This document shows, one piece after another, positions 1 to 13,997 of a DNA stretch of 64,000 bases. Numbering within the stretch: position 1 is the first letter of the stretch; each line of letters begins with the position of its first letter. Source of the DNA: Diaporthe sp. PMI_573 (Eukaryota; Ascomycota; Sordariomycetes; Diaporthales; Diaporthaceae). The notes under the pieces were generated by a model. That model had not been told where the DNA came from. It ran no database searches and saw only the letters and a program-made list of their open reading frames with translations. The translations under genes were made by a program, and so were the position numbers. Where the stretch lies: positions 1,116,001 to 1,180,000 of the forward strand of contig JAJTUP010000013.1 of NCBI GenBank assembly GCA_021399435.1, in the 5' to 3' direction.

Positions 1-2663
1 TGTCCAAGCTGGAAGGAAGTACAGGTGGGCTCACAGGTCACTGGGCTCAAACACCGACGCAACGTCGAGCGGCATTGCATCAGTCTGGCCGTCGGGATGC
101 TGTAAATGTCATGTCAGTATACACACTCTGTTGCGGTGGTCAAATGTAGGTGGAGATCTTAATCCGAGTGACCCTGCTGTGTGAAGCCCGGAGTGGGTAG
201 AGGACCCATAAAGGATAGGTTAGGTGCAATACATACTGCCAAGCTGAGGACCCTGATCATAAACTTATTTTTGCTGTTGAAAGCCAAGTCGAATTTGATG
301 TGCCAGCATCTCTTCATCTCAGAGATGGGCCCGAGATACTCGGAGAAGCGAAGAATGGCAGTGTCGGTGGCGTCGCCATGTATCTTTCGTTCATCCAGAG
401 GAAGCTTTCTAGTCTGGGCATCGAACTCAGCGGAATTGCAGAGACCAGCGATTGTCCTTAGTTGGTCGATCGCATTGCCTGCAAAGTTGCCGTCTATATT
501 CCGTTCTGCGACGAGGGTATCTCTGACGTTGCCAGCCGTCATCTTTTCGAGACCCACAAAGCAGTCCGTGACGACCATTTTATTCTGTTTGTCAGGTCAG
601 GTCTGTCAGTTATGACTTTCAATAATTGCTAAATCAGAACATGGACATACCGAGGTAAGTGTTCCAGTCTTGTCTGAGCAAATGACGCTCACAGCGCCCA
701 GAGTCTCAACCGTCTTGAGCGACTTGCACAATATGTTGTTCTTCCGCATCATATTCGCGCTTATTGTTAAGCTCGCTGTCAGCGCGACAGGTAAACCTAT
801 ACGACATCGGAGTCAGCAACTAAAGGATATATAAAGGCAACGCTATGCTGTGAAATGACTTTTACCTTCGGGAATGAAAGCAACAGCCACCGATACACAG
901 CCTACGATAAGTGTAGGCACGTTTATCCAATCGGGATAAGTTGTTCGTAACCAAGCAGCCCTTGAAGAAAATGATCAGCTCAGACCCAACAAATAAGCTT
1001 GGACATCAAGGCCTACCAGAGTACAATGACGATAATGATCATAAGGAGCATTATGGAGCAGATGATCCAGACGAAGCTCAAGATCTCCTTCTCCAAAGTC
1101 GACAGACCGACCTTGGGCTCATTCGTAAGTTTCGCGATCTTCCCGAACACAGTCTTGTTTCCCGTAGATACAACAATTCCGGTACAGCTGCCGGAAACAC
1201 AATGTGTTCCTTGCAGGCCGATGTTTCTTGTCTCAAGGTAGTTGGGATCAGTTGAGTCGACAGTGGACGCCAGCGGGACGGATTCGCCTAGGAGGGCAAA
1301 AGTCAGCTAACTACAAACATTTCTCTTGTTTCCCAAACTCCCGACTCCAGCACAGCACCACTTACCCGTAAGAATGGAGCGATCAAACTTAGTATCCGAC
1401 GAAACCTTGATGAACCTAACATCCGCAGGCAATTTATTCCCAGCGCTGACAAGCAACACGTCGCCGGGGACAAGCTCTGCCGCCGGAAGCGAGGCCTGGG
1501 CGCCATCGCGCACAACGTGGCACTGCTCGGGCAGCATCGTCTTGATACTGGCCATGACGCGGCTCGAGCTCCAGTCCTGCCACACTACAGCATTCAGAGT
1601 CAGTTATCAAAGAACCAAAGAAGTAGCTTCGTGCCAATACGGTGAGGGGTGAGCCGCAAGGTGGCCACAGCCTGTTTCAAAACCTGCAGCCCGTAAAGTC
1701 TTTGTTGTATGGGCTAAAGATGGGGTATGCTTTTTCTTGAAGGGGTAAAGATTGTATCCTAAAGCTGCTTACTGTTGAACCCGGCCTGGATGAAGAAGAC
1801 AGCCAGCAGCACGATGGCGAGCGCCAGGTTCGCCTGCGCGGGCGGGTCGCCCAGGGGCCGCCACGCGATGAAGACGAGCACCGACGCCACCAACAGCACA
1901 GACCCGAAGCCCTTGAAGAAGTAGCCCGCGGTCGTCTTGAGCCGGTGCGTCTGTGGCGGGGAGGGCACATTCTTGCCGTACTTGGTCAGACGGCGCTTGA
2001 CCTGTTCTTCGGAGAGGCCGTGCCTGTCGGACACGTTTAGGCGCTGGGTGAGCTCATGAGTGGGTATTGTGTGCCAATCCAAATCGGCGAGGTCTGCGAG
2101 GTGTGGAGGAAGGAACATTAGCAAACTGAACTTTTCCCTCCACAACCTTGTCTTGGTCCCAAATGATTCAGAAGAGCGCAAATAATATCATTCTGAGCAC
2201 CACACCGCGTATTAATAGAGAAAGCAGCTCACCTTCAACAGCAGCATTATTCTTGTCCTTGGCCTTCGCGTCGTCGAGATCAATTGATCTGTACAGTCAC
2301 AAAGTCAGCCTCGCCACAGAACAGAGCGAAGCAGACTCAGGAGACAAAACAGATCGCCCTCGGCAGTCCAACAACGGCTTACAAGGTTCGGTATTGAATA
2401 GGCAGAGCAGCGCCAGGATCGCGCCTGCTCGAGGGCCGGATGGACATGGAGTCCTCCGAGATGGCCGTCGACTGGCGAGCGAGCTGGGGGCGCCTGCTGC
2501 CGGCTGCCATCGAGGCACGGCGGCCGCGGTGGTGACCGTCGCCGTCGCCAGCTGCCTCCTCCTCGTCTTTGAAGCGGAGGCGTTCCGTCGTGGCCGTCTC
2601 AGCCCCGTTGTTCTCGGCCATGGTGAGGTATGTTTTGTAACTCCGAGCGACGGGTGAGGACAT
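1..2663 (-). CDS. Na+/K+-ATPase-like P-type cation pump (type IIC), 5' part; runs off left edge
   Basis: Membrane pump that would exchange monovalent cations using ATP. Visible exons on the minus strand join in frame at GT-AG sites: 2383-2621, 2233-2288, 2093-1773, 1584-1366, 1287-1017, 960-866, 796-651, 584-237, 99-35, then <1-8. The N-terminus is Arg/Ser-rich with a QYRTLS motif typical of fungal IIC pumps. Next come a cation-ATPase N-terminal domain, the first two membrane helices, an actuator domain ending in LTGES (split by an intron), the PEGLP motif of helix M4, the phosphorylation motif CSDKTGTLT near 670-690 with its catalytic Asp, and part of the nucleotide domain with HGDATDTAIL. 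I see no frameshift or stop. Two in-frame ATGs (2663 and 2621) can start it; 2621 has the better context but is not proven. Family placement is confident; the transported ion is inferred. Confidence 0.9.
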
Positions 2664-5600
2664 GAGGAGGGGGGAAAGAAGGAAGAAGGGTGCAGAAGGT
2701 GTAAGTGATATTGTGATAAGCCGATGGGAACTCTACAGCAGTCGGGCGACGACTTTATACTCCAGGAAGGAGGAGAAGGCTACTACCCATTCCACAACAA
2801 GGAGGCCTGGGGCAGTCCGCATGTGGGAGGTTGGTAGGCAGCAGATGGGGTAATCATTACCCAACAAAGAAACAAAAATTACGCACAGCACCCCGTCGAC
2901 TCCTGCTCCCGGGTCAAGATAATGGTGCTGGAAGAGGGCTTTCGGCATGAGATTAGAACTGGTTCGGGCTAGCTATGTGGCCTTCCTCGCGCCGGCCAAC
3001 TGACTGTTTCCCCCTCCTCCGTGTTTCGACCATCTTCTGGCTCCTGTGATAATTTCAGGATTTGCGCCAGCACCATTGGGAAAAATTGGCGCATAACGAC
3101 AGCCGCGGTGGAGACGGGAACAATACTCTGCAAGTCTATCATCACATGTGCAAGCACGAGTAGCAGTAGGGGAGCCGGGCTAGAGTCAGGAGCAACTGGC
3201 GTGGAACGAGCTTGATGCTCGGGGCATTCATCTGCAAAGGCACTGGCACGTGTACGGAATTTTGACTCAGGCTTACGATGTTACTGTACCATAGGCGTGG
3301 TGGCTGCTGTGCTTTGACACTATGCTGATCCGGGGAAAGGGCAGACGGCCGAGATAGGGATGCCGGCGTCCAAGTTTGGGGAGCAGCAGCGCGTGTGGGA
3401 GGCCGCCTACTCACAGTGCCGCCGTCAGAGGGGTGCATGTTGCTGTGGCGATGCATGCAAAGACAAAACAAAGTACAATAGGGGGGAACTTTTGTCACGG
3501 CAGGGTGTGGGAGTTGGAGGAGGAGCGCCAAGGGGGAGCGAGCAAAGGCTGCGACGAGAGATCATCGAGGCCGTTGGAGCAGCAAAGTGCAGGGTCACAA
3601 GAACGGGAGCTAGGGGGGTGGGATATTGAGAATTGGAGATAGTCTGAAGTCTCTTTGGACAATTCCGCACTGTTGCTTGAAAATGCCGCATAGAAAGAGC
3701 CAGATTTGGAGTTGGGGATCCAAGGGAAGCCTTGGAATGGGCTCTGTTCCGCTCATGGTAGAGGAATAACAAGCGGTCAGAAATCGCGCATAGCAAAGGA
3801 TAAGGAGGCCAGGGTTGGGACTGATATCTAGATTCTTGGGGTTTACAAATGGGGAGCCGGCCTCTTGACTTACACAGCCTCACTGCCTCACCAAGGCTAA
3901 CCGCCTCCAACCAACTATGGGTGCTCTATCTTACGTAGCACTCTGCACTTGGGGTGAGGACCATGAGACGTGAGACGTGACTAGCAAAGATTTGCTGGCC
4001 GGCCTGCGAATGTTTTTTTTTGTTTTTTTGACATCATTTCCACGATTCGCGCCGTCCACTCGGAACCGCGCCCACACCGTTGCACACGCTGCCCGCACAT
4101 GCAGCTGCCCGTCATCTACCCACCCACACGGCCTACGCCAGCTCGAGCTCCGAGCATATTTACTGGAGCCTCGCACGATAAGCTCAGAGCTCCTGCCGGG
4201 CAAGCAAGGTCATGATGCTTACCCAGGGTCTGGCGCGGGATCCAGCAACAATTCAGCCCACTTTCCCTCCTGCTCCCCTCCTGCTCCTTGACCAAGGCTC
4301 GGCCCACGGGACATATTGTGGAGGATGGATGGGTGTGCTCTTGCGCCCCGTCATGTCTGCTGTGCTGCTGTCAGTCACAATGCAGCTCGCATGAGGCTGT
4401 CCCATGCGGCTTCCTCATCTCACCCCCTTGCCACCATCACGGCTTTCCCAGAACGGACTCGAGCCAGAGGCCTCCTCACGTCTCCACCTCCACCTTCCAC
4501 CTCCCACCTCCCACCTCCCGATGCCCGGGAAAGAACCAGATCCTTCAATCTCACCACAGGCTGCAAATCCATCTCACCGTCTCTTCCGGAGATTGCTGCA
4601 CGACGAGGTAGGACAGGTGCACTGCCTTCCTCACCTCTCCCACTGCACACCTCCTCCCGAGTCCTCATCTCACAGGTTAGATACGACGGAGCTGCGCCGA
4701 GGGGAGAACGACCCGGTGCCTATGGAGATCAACGGCGAGGGCCCGCGAAGTCAGCCATCATCTCTCTGAGTCTGAGCAGTTAGTCGATCAGAGCAAAGCA
4801 GATCGTGCAGAAGAGAGTGCCTCCGTCTCCTACCCGTTTACCTTCCCCCAGACGCCGCTCCCTGAAGCACAGCCGGTCAACCCAACCGCTAAGCAGGACC
4901 AGCCAGCCGCACGCACTTTCTCCCTGCAGAGGCTCACAGGGCCCTGTCTGCATCAGTCCATCGTTAGAGTGGTCAAGCCGCATCACACAGCACGAACACA
5001 GACGTGGCTCACCCACTTCCTTATTCCTCTCCAATCCACATGCAGCCCGACTCACGCGACGGCATCCCGGTAGGCGCAACACGCAGTAGTATATCCCCGA
5101 GCAGTGGGCACTGCCTTCGAATGTGATGGAGTCGCCCATTGGGGTGGGACGCACTGCATGCCCCCCCCCCCATTACCTCTTCACTCAGGCCAACGGGCAA
5201 GGAGCCCACCTGTCACTGATCGGCAGCAAGCACAGTGAGAAATTAACCACCAGGCCAGGAGGAAGCGACTAAGGAGCATAAACGGGACGCAAACTCCCCA
5301 CGGACATACAGCATGGCCCTCCAGCCAGCTACCACCTGCCCGGCCGGGACCAGCACAATAGTCACCCAATGGGCCCAGAGTAAGCTCCTCCCTCTCTTAC
5401 TTTCCTGGGGGAGGGGACGGGGGAGAGAAACAGCCACTCGGCCGCTATTTCTTGCCGTCTAGCAAGAGAGAGGTGGAGGATCCCATCTCCGTAGCTGGCA
5501 TGCCACTCAGTCACCGGCAGGACACTAGCCAAGGACAGGCCAGCCACACCAGTCGGCCTCACCCACTCAGACAAGGAGCGTATGCAATTCTAATGGTATC

Positions 5601-6584
5601 TTTCTTTCTCTGTTCTTTCGCTTAAAAGTCCACCAGGCAGGTAGGCAAACCGACCAAAAAGACAATGAAAGCGGGCCCATTCTCGCAGTAGCCTCTCCTC
5701 CCGTATTCTTTTCTGTACCGGTTGGACAGTCAGTCGGGCCGGGCCAGGCAGCCTTTCCACCCATAAAATCTTTCGCCTTTCCAGCTTGCTCAGTCCTGGA
5801 ACGGGCAAAGAAAATCCATGTCTCCTCATCATCGTCCAATATTGAAAAAGAAGAACAAAGCTTCGCTGTTGAGGAACATACCAAATAGGGAGGACTAGTC
5901 TCTTTTGCCCACTTCCGAATCCGCCACGACCAATATTGATGCAAATTGACTTGAAATAACAAAACTAACAACCAGGCAGGCGAGCAGGCGAGCCTTTGAG
6001 TGCCAAAGAGAAGGGGAACCTAAACACCTTTGCTTTGCTTAATGACCAAAAGTCAACCAACCCACCATCGATGCTGCGTGTTTCCGTCATTGGGGGGAAA
6101 CAAAAGGTCGACGAGACTCCCAGGTCCGGCCCCCTGCGCTCCTGCGCAGTCCCTCGCACTGCCAGTGCCCCAGTCTATGATGCATTTGATGCTCTGTGCG
6201 AATGTTGAAGAATTCAATTTGCCGTCTTTCCACCCAATGCCTCGCCGCCCAACGGGCGATCCGCCCACTCGTCCTTGTTTCTCTCACAAATTTTTGGGGT
6301 ATCATAATCGCAGTCATTCCTGTTCTCCGGCCAGGACCAGGGCTAATCTCGCTCAAGTGGTCGTCTTGTATGAACATAATCATCCTTTCCAGCGGGCAGG
6401 GCAGGGCACAACTGTGCCTATCCTGCCGTGCAAAAGTACTTCTTCGAGTTATCGCTTCAGACTTTCCCCTTGGGGCTGGACGGCCACTCCTTATAATGAC
6501 AAGTAGCTGGCCGGGCAGCAAACAGTTCGAGGTTACTGCTGAGGTCGGTCGTGATTGATATCTGGCAGAGGGTGAGTGAAGCCG
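2664..6584. other. 3.9 kb intergenic region, no gene seen
   Basis: Lies between the ATPase start and the 3' end of the GRR1-like gene. Reading frames here are short, proline/serine-rich and resemble no family I know. A CCTCCCA-type run lies near 4495-4520 and a run of C at 5161-5171. It probably holds the ATPase promoter and the 3' UTR of the next gene. A noncoding RNA cannot be excluded. Confidence 0.5.
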
Positions 6585-9044
6585 TTATGGCGCGGCAGGA
6601 CTACTCCGACTTGATCCGCCACCGTTATCACTGCCGTCCATTTGGTCTCTTAGGTGTGCAGCGCCAGTGAGACCGTCCAATCGAAGTGGAGCAGTGCTAG
6701 CGCTCGGCCGTGCAGGGCTCATGTCCATAGCATCAGTCGCGTCTGGGTTTTGGTATCCAGAAGTCTGACCTCCCGCCCCTGCTGCCGGCTGAGTGCCGTT
6801 TGCGTGTGACCCCCCAGGTGCCCAAGGCTGATGAGTTTGCCACATCATCGACGGCACCTGCGACGGCGCTGGAGGGGGCGGCGGGATGATGCTGGCGTCC
6901 AGACTTGCGCCGGCAACACCTGTATTTGGCCCAACCAGAGGTGCTGCGTCGATTACCATCTCAGTCCCATCATCAAGTCCGTCGTCGTCGTCAACTACGT
7001 CTCCTTCTTGCTCGTCAAAGCCTGCATCGGGGTGGGCGTGCCCTGGTGGCGCATAAGATGCGTAGTTGGCGGCAACTTGAGCGTGGCGTGGGAAGCCTGT
7101 CGGTGTCCCGTCGCGGAGGTGAGCGAATGCCGAGTCGGTGTTTAGGTGACGGCGCAGGTTGGACACGCCCTGGCCGGAGAAGACACAGAACACGTTCCGC
7201 TGGTGGTCCGTGAACTCTGTAAGGTACACAGTTAGTTAGTCAGCGACTCGCGCAGATGCAACGTCGATTGGCGAATCGTGCAAAAGCTTACCAGGTGGCG
7301 CGTCGCGACAGAACTGTTCCAGGTCCTGCCTAAGGAATGCCTGTACGCCCGTGAGACTGAGATGTGTCAACCTAGGGCAGGAGTTGAGAAGCTTGATGAT
7401 GCTCTGGATCGCGAATCAGTATCAGGCCCGATAACACAGAGCTCGATGTTAGGAAATTACCTTGAGCGTGAGCTGCGTGCAGTAGCTGAGGTGTACTCGT
7501 TCAAGACTGCTGCCGCTGGAATAAGGTTCTCCTATGTTCCTTCCATCTGCGTCCCTACGTTGGCGGAGTCTTTGGTTGGCCTTAGCAAGCGCATATACGG
7601 ACACATCGGTGATGTTGCTGCATTTGACGAGGCCAATTCTCTTAAGCTTGGGAAGAACAGCCAGCCTGGTGACGGATTCGTCCGTCAGGTTCAGGCAGCA
7701 GCCCAGGTCAATATACCGTATACGATTGCAGAAGTGGACCAGACGCTTGACAGCTTCGTCGGTCAGGTTCACGCAGTGGCCGAGGTGGACGTAATGCAAG
7801 TTCTTGCCGAGCTTCGAGATGGAGAAGACGGCCTGGTCGGTAATGTTACGGCATTTTGCGAGGACGAGGTTTCGAAGGCGAGGGGCGGCATCGATGATCT
7901 TCTCAACAGCACGGTCGGTGACCCTGGCGCAGGAGGTAAGGTCGAGGATGCGGAGGTGGTCAAAGACCATCCCTGGGGGAAGAGACAGGAATGCGCTGTC
8001 GTCAACGAGCTCACACATTGCGAGCCGGAGCTCTCGGAGAGAGGTCCCCTTTGCGAGGAGATTGGTGACGGGGGCATTGCCAACCAGCTTGCACTGATGC
8101 AGGTCAATCTCGAGGATGTTGGGGCAATGCTCGGCGAAGGCAAGGACGGCTTCGTCAGACATCTGGCTGCAGTCGTTCAACTTGAGCTGTAGCAAGCGTG
8201 TTAGCACTGGTTAGCTGGGGCATCAGGCGGAGACTGGACATACCCTCTTCAGGTATCTGCAATTTTGGGCGAGGAGGACCAGGGACTCGTTGGAGATCTT
8301 GGTGCAGTTGGAAATGTTGAGACCCTGCAGGCGCTTGCAGTGCTCGGCAATGACTTTGACGGACTCCTCGGTGATCTCCTCGTCGCCCGAGATGTCAAGG
8401 GCCATGAGGTGGGAGCTGTTTGTGACGAGCGGGATCAGACCGCCGTCGGTCAGGCCCTTGCAGTTGGTGAGGGTCAGCCTCTCGACGCGGTTGCAGACCG
8501 CCAGGGCCATGACGCTGCCGTCATTAACTCCATCGGCAAGCGAAGCCAGGTTGAGGCGTTTGATGAAATCAGCATATGCGTAGTAAGGCTGAGGGAGGCT
8601 GAGAGTGCTGCAGATCAGGCCATGCCTGGACCACGAGGTGCAAGCGGGGCGGTGCCAGAGCAGGTCGACGGCATTCCTGGACCAGCGCTTGCATGTGAGC
8701 ATGACATGGCGCAGGTCTGAGGCAGCAGACAGCTTTGAGAATATCTGGATGAGTATCTCGTTGGGCAGGCGCTGCACGGGGGTGAGGCATTCGTATTCGT
8801 CGGTAACCTGCATGTCCTGCAGATTGGGGACCCCCAGGGAAGACTCGGAGTCGTTGCCGTTGTGATAGAAGTCTGATTCCTCGTACTCGGCGGGCTGAGG
8901 AGAGCTCGCGGACGAGGTCGATCGTGAGTCCTGGTTCTCCTCGACTTCCTGCGAGGCGGGCACCGGGGTGCCGTTGCCACTTGCTTCAGCAGCCTCAGCC
9001 CGCGCAGCCATCGCGTCGAGCGAGGGCGCCTGTTGACTCGACAT
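6585..9044 (-). CDS. grrA: GRR1-type F-box/leucine-rich-repeat substrate adaptor of SCF ubiquitin ligase
   Basis: Substrate-recognition subunit of an SCF (Skp1-cullin-F-box) ubiquitin ligase. Exons 9044-8244, 8186-7461, 7403-7292 and 7216-6585 join in frame to 756 residues. Residues about 90-135 form the F-box (LPNEILIQIFSKL), which would bind Skp1. About 165-530 hold an array of cysteine-containing LRRs of the AMN1/GRR1 type (repeated NCxxLTDxxL-like units), the substrate-binding horseshoe. The C-terminal tail is acidic, then Pro/Gly/Ser-rich and probably disordered. In yeast Grr1 directs turnover of G1 cyclins and nutrient-signalling proteins; in Aspergillus GrrA is needed for ascospore formation. 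Those roles are family knowledge, not shown here. The start ATG is the first in a long open exon with an acidic, Ser-rich leader. No damage seen. Confidence 0.93.
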
Positions 9045-11893
9045 TTCGTGTTCAGGGCCAGTGCGTGATGTGATGCGTCAGAACATCCGAGGCGGAGGGG
9101 GTGGGCACTCGATGAGCGTTCGCGCTGTCCTCGAGGACGATCGGACTCGGGTTCGGTCAGACAGACAGTCGGAGTCGGCGGCGGCGCGGAGGCTTGTGTG
9201 CTTGTGTGCGTTGGTGGGCGGGCGTGAGTGCAATGTGATGGTCGTGCGGGTGCGACGAGATGCGACGACAGATGGGTGCGGTACTGTGTAGAGAGTATAA
9301 ATTGGTGTGCCCACAGGATGATGTCCTCGGCCGGTGGACGTAATTGCCAAATGGGTTGGATGGGCCCGAGGAGCGAGGGGCCGGTTTGGGCTGGACTTTG
9401 GCGGGTCGAGATGACAGTGACAGTGACAGTGCGGTGAGGTGAGGGTCGAGGCGGGGGCAGGGCGGATTGGGATGACGGGGTTGTGGATGGTGGACGGTGG
9501 ATTGAGGCGGAGATGGAGATGGAAATGGATCTGCTGGGTTCCAAGTTGGGCACGGGTTAGGCAGGCTGTTCCAAGAGAGGGTGGGTGTGCTACCGTGAAC
9601 GTAGGCACTGAAGGCGCTGTGGAGGGAGGAGACAGGCCAGCTAGGTAGGTACTACGTACTGTCTAGGTACGTACTTTAAGATGCTGACGCTGTTGCTGAC
9701 GGACCTTGGCTGTCGTGGGTGTTTTTCTTTTTCGGCCCCCTCCTCCTTCAACGATGGAGCACGCCGCGACTGGGCGATGAAACAGCCCTCAGGATTGCTG
9801 GACAAAGAAGTGTCATGTGCTGAATTTAAACAAGTCGAGAAGGCTGCATGTCGGCCGAGTCAATGAGGCAGTCGAACAGCTCGGGCGAAGTCGATCATGG
9901 AAGTCCCTGGGACTCGGGATGTGAAAGGCTGAAGGGTGATGGTGTGGTGCCGGGCGCCTGTGGGCTGGATGTACACTAGGTATTTGGGTTGGGCTGGGTT
10001 GGGTGCTTGTTGGGAAGGGGGGGGGTCTGGGTGTGTCTGGACGGACGAGAAGGGAAGGCGGGTCTGACGGGGGATGATGATCGGCTGGGATGACAAAGGC
10101 AAAGAGCAGACAGGTCAGACAGATGTGCTAGAATATTATCACAGATACCCGTGATGTCTAGGTACCTAGGTAGGTTATTAAGGGGCCTGTGGTGCTACAC
10201 TGCACTGACATAGGATTACGGTGACAGTACACAGATATACAGTACACCATCCGACCGAACCTCTGTCAGACCGACGCGAGGAAGACGGAGAGAAAGAGAG
10301 AACGAGCGATGAACCACCTGAGGCTGGCTGCTACTGCGTGCTGGAGGGTGCCGAGACCAGGCGGGTCGATCCGTGACTGACGAGCGCGCAGCGACTTGGG
10401 CCAACCCTGCTGCGGTCCAGATTTCGACCACCCTGATCGTGTGCTCCCACGCCAACACGGAGCGGACGGCGCCTGGACGGACTACGGAGTATAGGCAGGC
10501 GCCTGTCAATTAATAGCAACAACCTTGGATTTATCGGAGATGCTTCTTCCCCAGCCTACTGCACGGCTAGGCCACGATGCTACTCTGTACTGTGCCGGTT
10601 GCTTAAGCAACAACACTTTTTGTGTGTGTGTCTGGTCAAGACCTCCTTCTCTTTGCTCTGCATCGGTACATTTGGCCCCAGCGTGCCCCAGCGCCCCAGC
10701 GCCCCAGTCCCTTGCGGCGGCGGCGTCTCACAATGCGGGCGTTGCCCACCTTGGAGCCCACACCCCTTGAGGCAACAGACCGGATCAGGGGCCACAGCCC
10801 GGGCCAAAACGAAAGCGGCAGCGGCATGAACGGACGTGACACAAGCACACGCATGGGCAATTTGCACTCTTGTGGCAATCTGCAGTGCATTTCTCGTCTA
10901 CATGATGGCTGTGGGGTAGAGTTAGACGCCCCCTGACCCATCGTCTTGGACCTCGTCAACTTGACAGCAAAAAGGGGTAGAAGCCACCGTCGTCACGGCT
11001 CGCATCGCAACCAAGACCTGTCTCGAGCGGCCATTTGTGCCCTTCTTTGTTCTATGTTGCGAAGACCACGTTTGGCAGTGCCCTGGCCTGCATTGAGTAG
11101 GGGTTACATTCTTACATCCTGAAATGAACGCACGCACGCACGCACGCATGCACGCATGCAGCAACAGCTTACTTGGCCAACGACGGCAGCTGGACCACAT
11201 AATCATCACCTACTGTGGGCAGGGGGGACAGGCACACTTGATGAGCAGATTGGTTCCCCACGGCTGGGCCGTTCTGGTCTGTCTGAGACAAGGCCGGCTG
11301 GATGCAGCCACGACCACAATAGAACAACAAAGCGGAGGAACGCGGCCACCTGGTCGAGGCGGCCAACGGTAACAGAACAGTCGCCCGTCCTCGTCCTCAA
11401 CTGCCATCTCGGAACCCACTGCCGATGTTGCCGTCAATCAAGCTTCCAAATGCTGCTGCTCACTCAAGAGTGGTGGAACCAAGGCGCAGAGTGGATCATC
11501 CCAGATCAGATAAACTTTCTCCTTGCTAGATGCTTAGTCTCCGCGCTCTCAGGCTCTGTGCTCCCTGCTATATGGTGTACTTGGACCCCTCTACTCGCAA
11601 ACCAATGACGCAATTATGTAGATCCCCAGCAGTGGATCACCCAAGGTTATGCGATAATGGGAGGGGCAATTACACAGTATGCCATCCCGAGCTTCCATCA
11701 ACTTGGAGGTCAGCCAAGCAAGGCACGATTGCGAATGAGAACTGCCGCATGCTAGCCTGGGGCAGCGAGCTTTTCTCGACTTGTGGTAGCAAATCTTCGA
11801 CTAGATTGCCGAAGAGCCTCGACCCTAACGCGGCATTGAAACGCGACCAATTGATCACTCCACGACAGGCCGCGTGCCAGCACTCCCATCCAC
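9045..11893. other. 2.8 kb intergenic region between grrA and the AIM18-like gene
   Basis: The two flanking genes are divergent, so both promoters should lie here. I see no supportable gene. Present are G-rich runs, copies of the CTAGGTA motif at 9641-9675 and 10158-10176, a GCAC repeat at 11124-11160, and short CAGCGCCC repeats near 10680. Confidence 0.5.
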
Positions 11894-13096
11894 ATGTCAG
11901 GCATGCTCCGCCAGCCTCTCGCGCGCGCCCTGGCGCGGCGCCCGCTACTCAGGCCCGGCAGTCGAGGGCCGATATGCCCGCGATGCTCGCATACGATCCG
12001 CCGGGGCCTGATGGCCAGCTCGCGCGAGAAGCCGTCCCGCCGCGCCGACCTCGACACCCTCAACGTCAACCGTCTTTCCGCCCAGTACGCCGAGTACCAC
12101 CGCACCCGGCAGCAGGCTCTCTCCGCGGGCGCGGTCGCCGGCGTCATATCCATCATCTACGTGTGCTGGAAGATCAGCCAGAAGCTGCGTGAGGAGACCG
12201 GCGGCGGTGCGACGCAGCTCGACTCGTCGTTGCCAGCCGGCGACCCCATCAACGACCCCAAGCGCAACGTGGTCAAGCACGACGAGAACGGCCGCGAGGT
12301 CGTCCCCACGGGCAACAGCTACGTCCCAGAGTTCCCCAGGACGGTGGAGCTCCCGGAATATGGGCGTCCGAGCCCACGGCCGGAAGTGGCGAACGCGGTC
12401 ACGGCGCCCACGCTGATCGTGCCGCCATCCGTGGCAGCCGGCACCGAGTATACACTGGTGGGGTTGGGAACGCGGTCCGTGTCGTTCCTGGGCATCAACG
12501 TTTACGTGCTGGGCTTCTACGTCGCGACACAGGACATCGCCGAGCTGCAGCAGCGCCTGGTGCGCAAGATCAGCCCGATCGCGTCGACGCTCGTGGCCTC
12601 GGAGAAGGACGACCTGCGCACCAAGCTGATGGACCCCGTCGAGGGCGAGCAGATCTGGGACGAGCTCCTGAGGTCTGGCATCCCGGCGCGAAGCATGGTG
12701 CGTGTGGTGCCCGTGCGCGACACCGACTTCCACCACCTGCGGGATGGGTTCGTGCGGGCCATCCAGGCACATGAGGGCAAGGCCAAGGACGATGAGTTTG
12801 GCGAGGCAATGAGGGAGTTCAAGCGCATCTTCAACAGGGGCAAGGTGCCAAAGCAGAAGGAGCTGCTGATGCTGCGCGACAAGGCCGGGAAGCTCACGCT
12901 GGTGTACGACGAGGGCAAGTCCGGCGGCAGGGAGCTGATCGGCACCGTGAGGGACGAGAGGATATCGCGGGCGCTTTGGATGAACTACCTCGGCGGCAAG
13001 AAGGTCGCAAGCGAGGAGGCAAAGACGAGTATCGTCAACGGGATCGTGGGATTTGTGGAGCGACCTGTGGGCACTGTAGCCTCCCAAGTATTATGA
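11894..13096 (+). CDS. AIM18/AIM46-type mitochondrial protein with chalcone-isomerase fold
   Basis: Single exon, 400 residues. The N-terminus is rich in Arg and Ala with almost no acidic residues, fitting a mitochondrial targeting signal. A hydrophobic segment near residues 78-96 (AGAVAGVISIIYVCW) looks like an inner-membrane anchor. From about residue 160 to the end there is a chalcone-isomerase-like domain (TLVGLGTRSVSFLGINVYVL, later the Phe/Arg-rich helices and a RALWMNYLGGK motif). In this fungal family the domain is thought to bind fatty acids or haem rather than isomerise chalcones; yeast Aim18 is named for a mitochondrial inheritance phenotype. The start chosen gives the complete presequence. 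It converges with the glutaredoxin gene, leaving 384 bases between stops. Very GC-rich codon use, like the other core genes. Confidence 0.9.
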   Translation: MSGMLRQPLARALARRPLLRPGSRGPICPRCSHTIRRGLMASSREKPSRRADLDTLNVNRLSAQYAEYHRTRQQALSAGAVAGVISIIYVCWKISQKLREETGGGATQLDSSLPAGDPINDPKRNVVKHDENGREVVPTGNSYVPEFPRTVELPEYGRPSPRPEVANAVTAPTLIVPPSVAAGTEYTLVGLGTRSVSFLGINVYVLGFYVATQDIAELQQRLVRKISPIASTLVASEKDDLRTKLMDPVEGEQIWDELLRSGIPARSMVRVVPVRDTDFHHLRDGFVRAIQAHEGKAKDDEFGEAMREFKRIFNRGKVPKQKELLMLRDKAGKLTLVYDEGKSGGRELIGTVRDERISRALWMNYLGGKKVASEEAKTSIVNGIVGFVERPVGTVASQVL

Positions 13097-13480
13097 ACCA
13101 CGAGTCTGGTGGTCACAATGCTGTACAATCCCATATCACAATGCACATGCACACGCACAATGGACATTTTTCTCGTTGTACGTCCACGCCACGCCGAATC
13201 ACGGTCAGAATAGTCCGAGGTCTGACAACCAGTCACATTGCACGTTCCGGAAATCTCCACGCGAGGAGGGAAGCAACCATCTTGGTGAATATGTCCCACA
13301 GGTGTACGCATCATCGAGTCTATTCGCCCAGGAAGCCCCCCCACAAGGGGCTTCATGTAACCGTCACAGGTTCGCCCTTCTGTCCATCACACGAGGCTGT
13401 CAATCACAGGTTGTTCTAAAGGCGCATGATATTTGGCGTCTTGTCTTTGTAATCACGCCAGAAACAGGGATGAATAGCCC
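13097..13480. other. Convergent 3' intergenic region
   Basis: 384 bases between the stops of two convergent genes. No ORF of note; presumably overlapping 3' UTRs and polyadenylation signals. Confidence 0.5.

Positions 13481-13997
<517 letters not shown>

Noticed and set aside
11945..13087. 380-codon minus-strand frame opposite the AIM18-like gene
   Set aside because: Antisense shadow of a GC-rich coding exon; no family match and Arg/His/Leu-biased composition.
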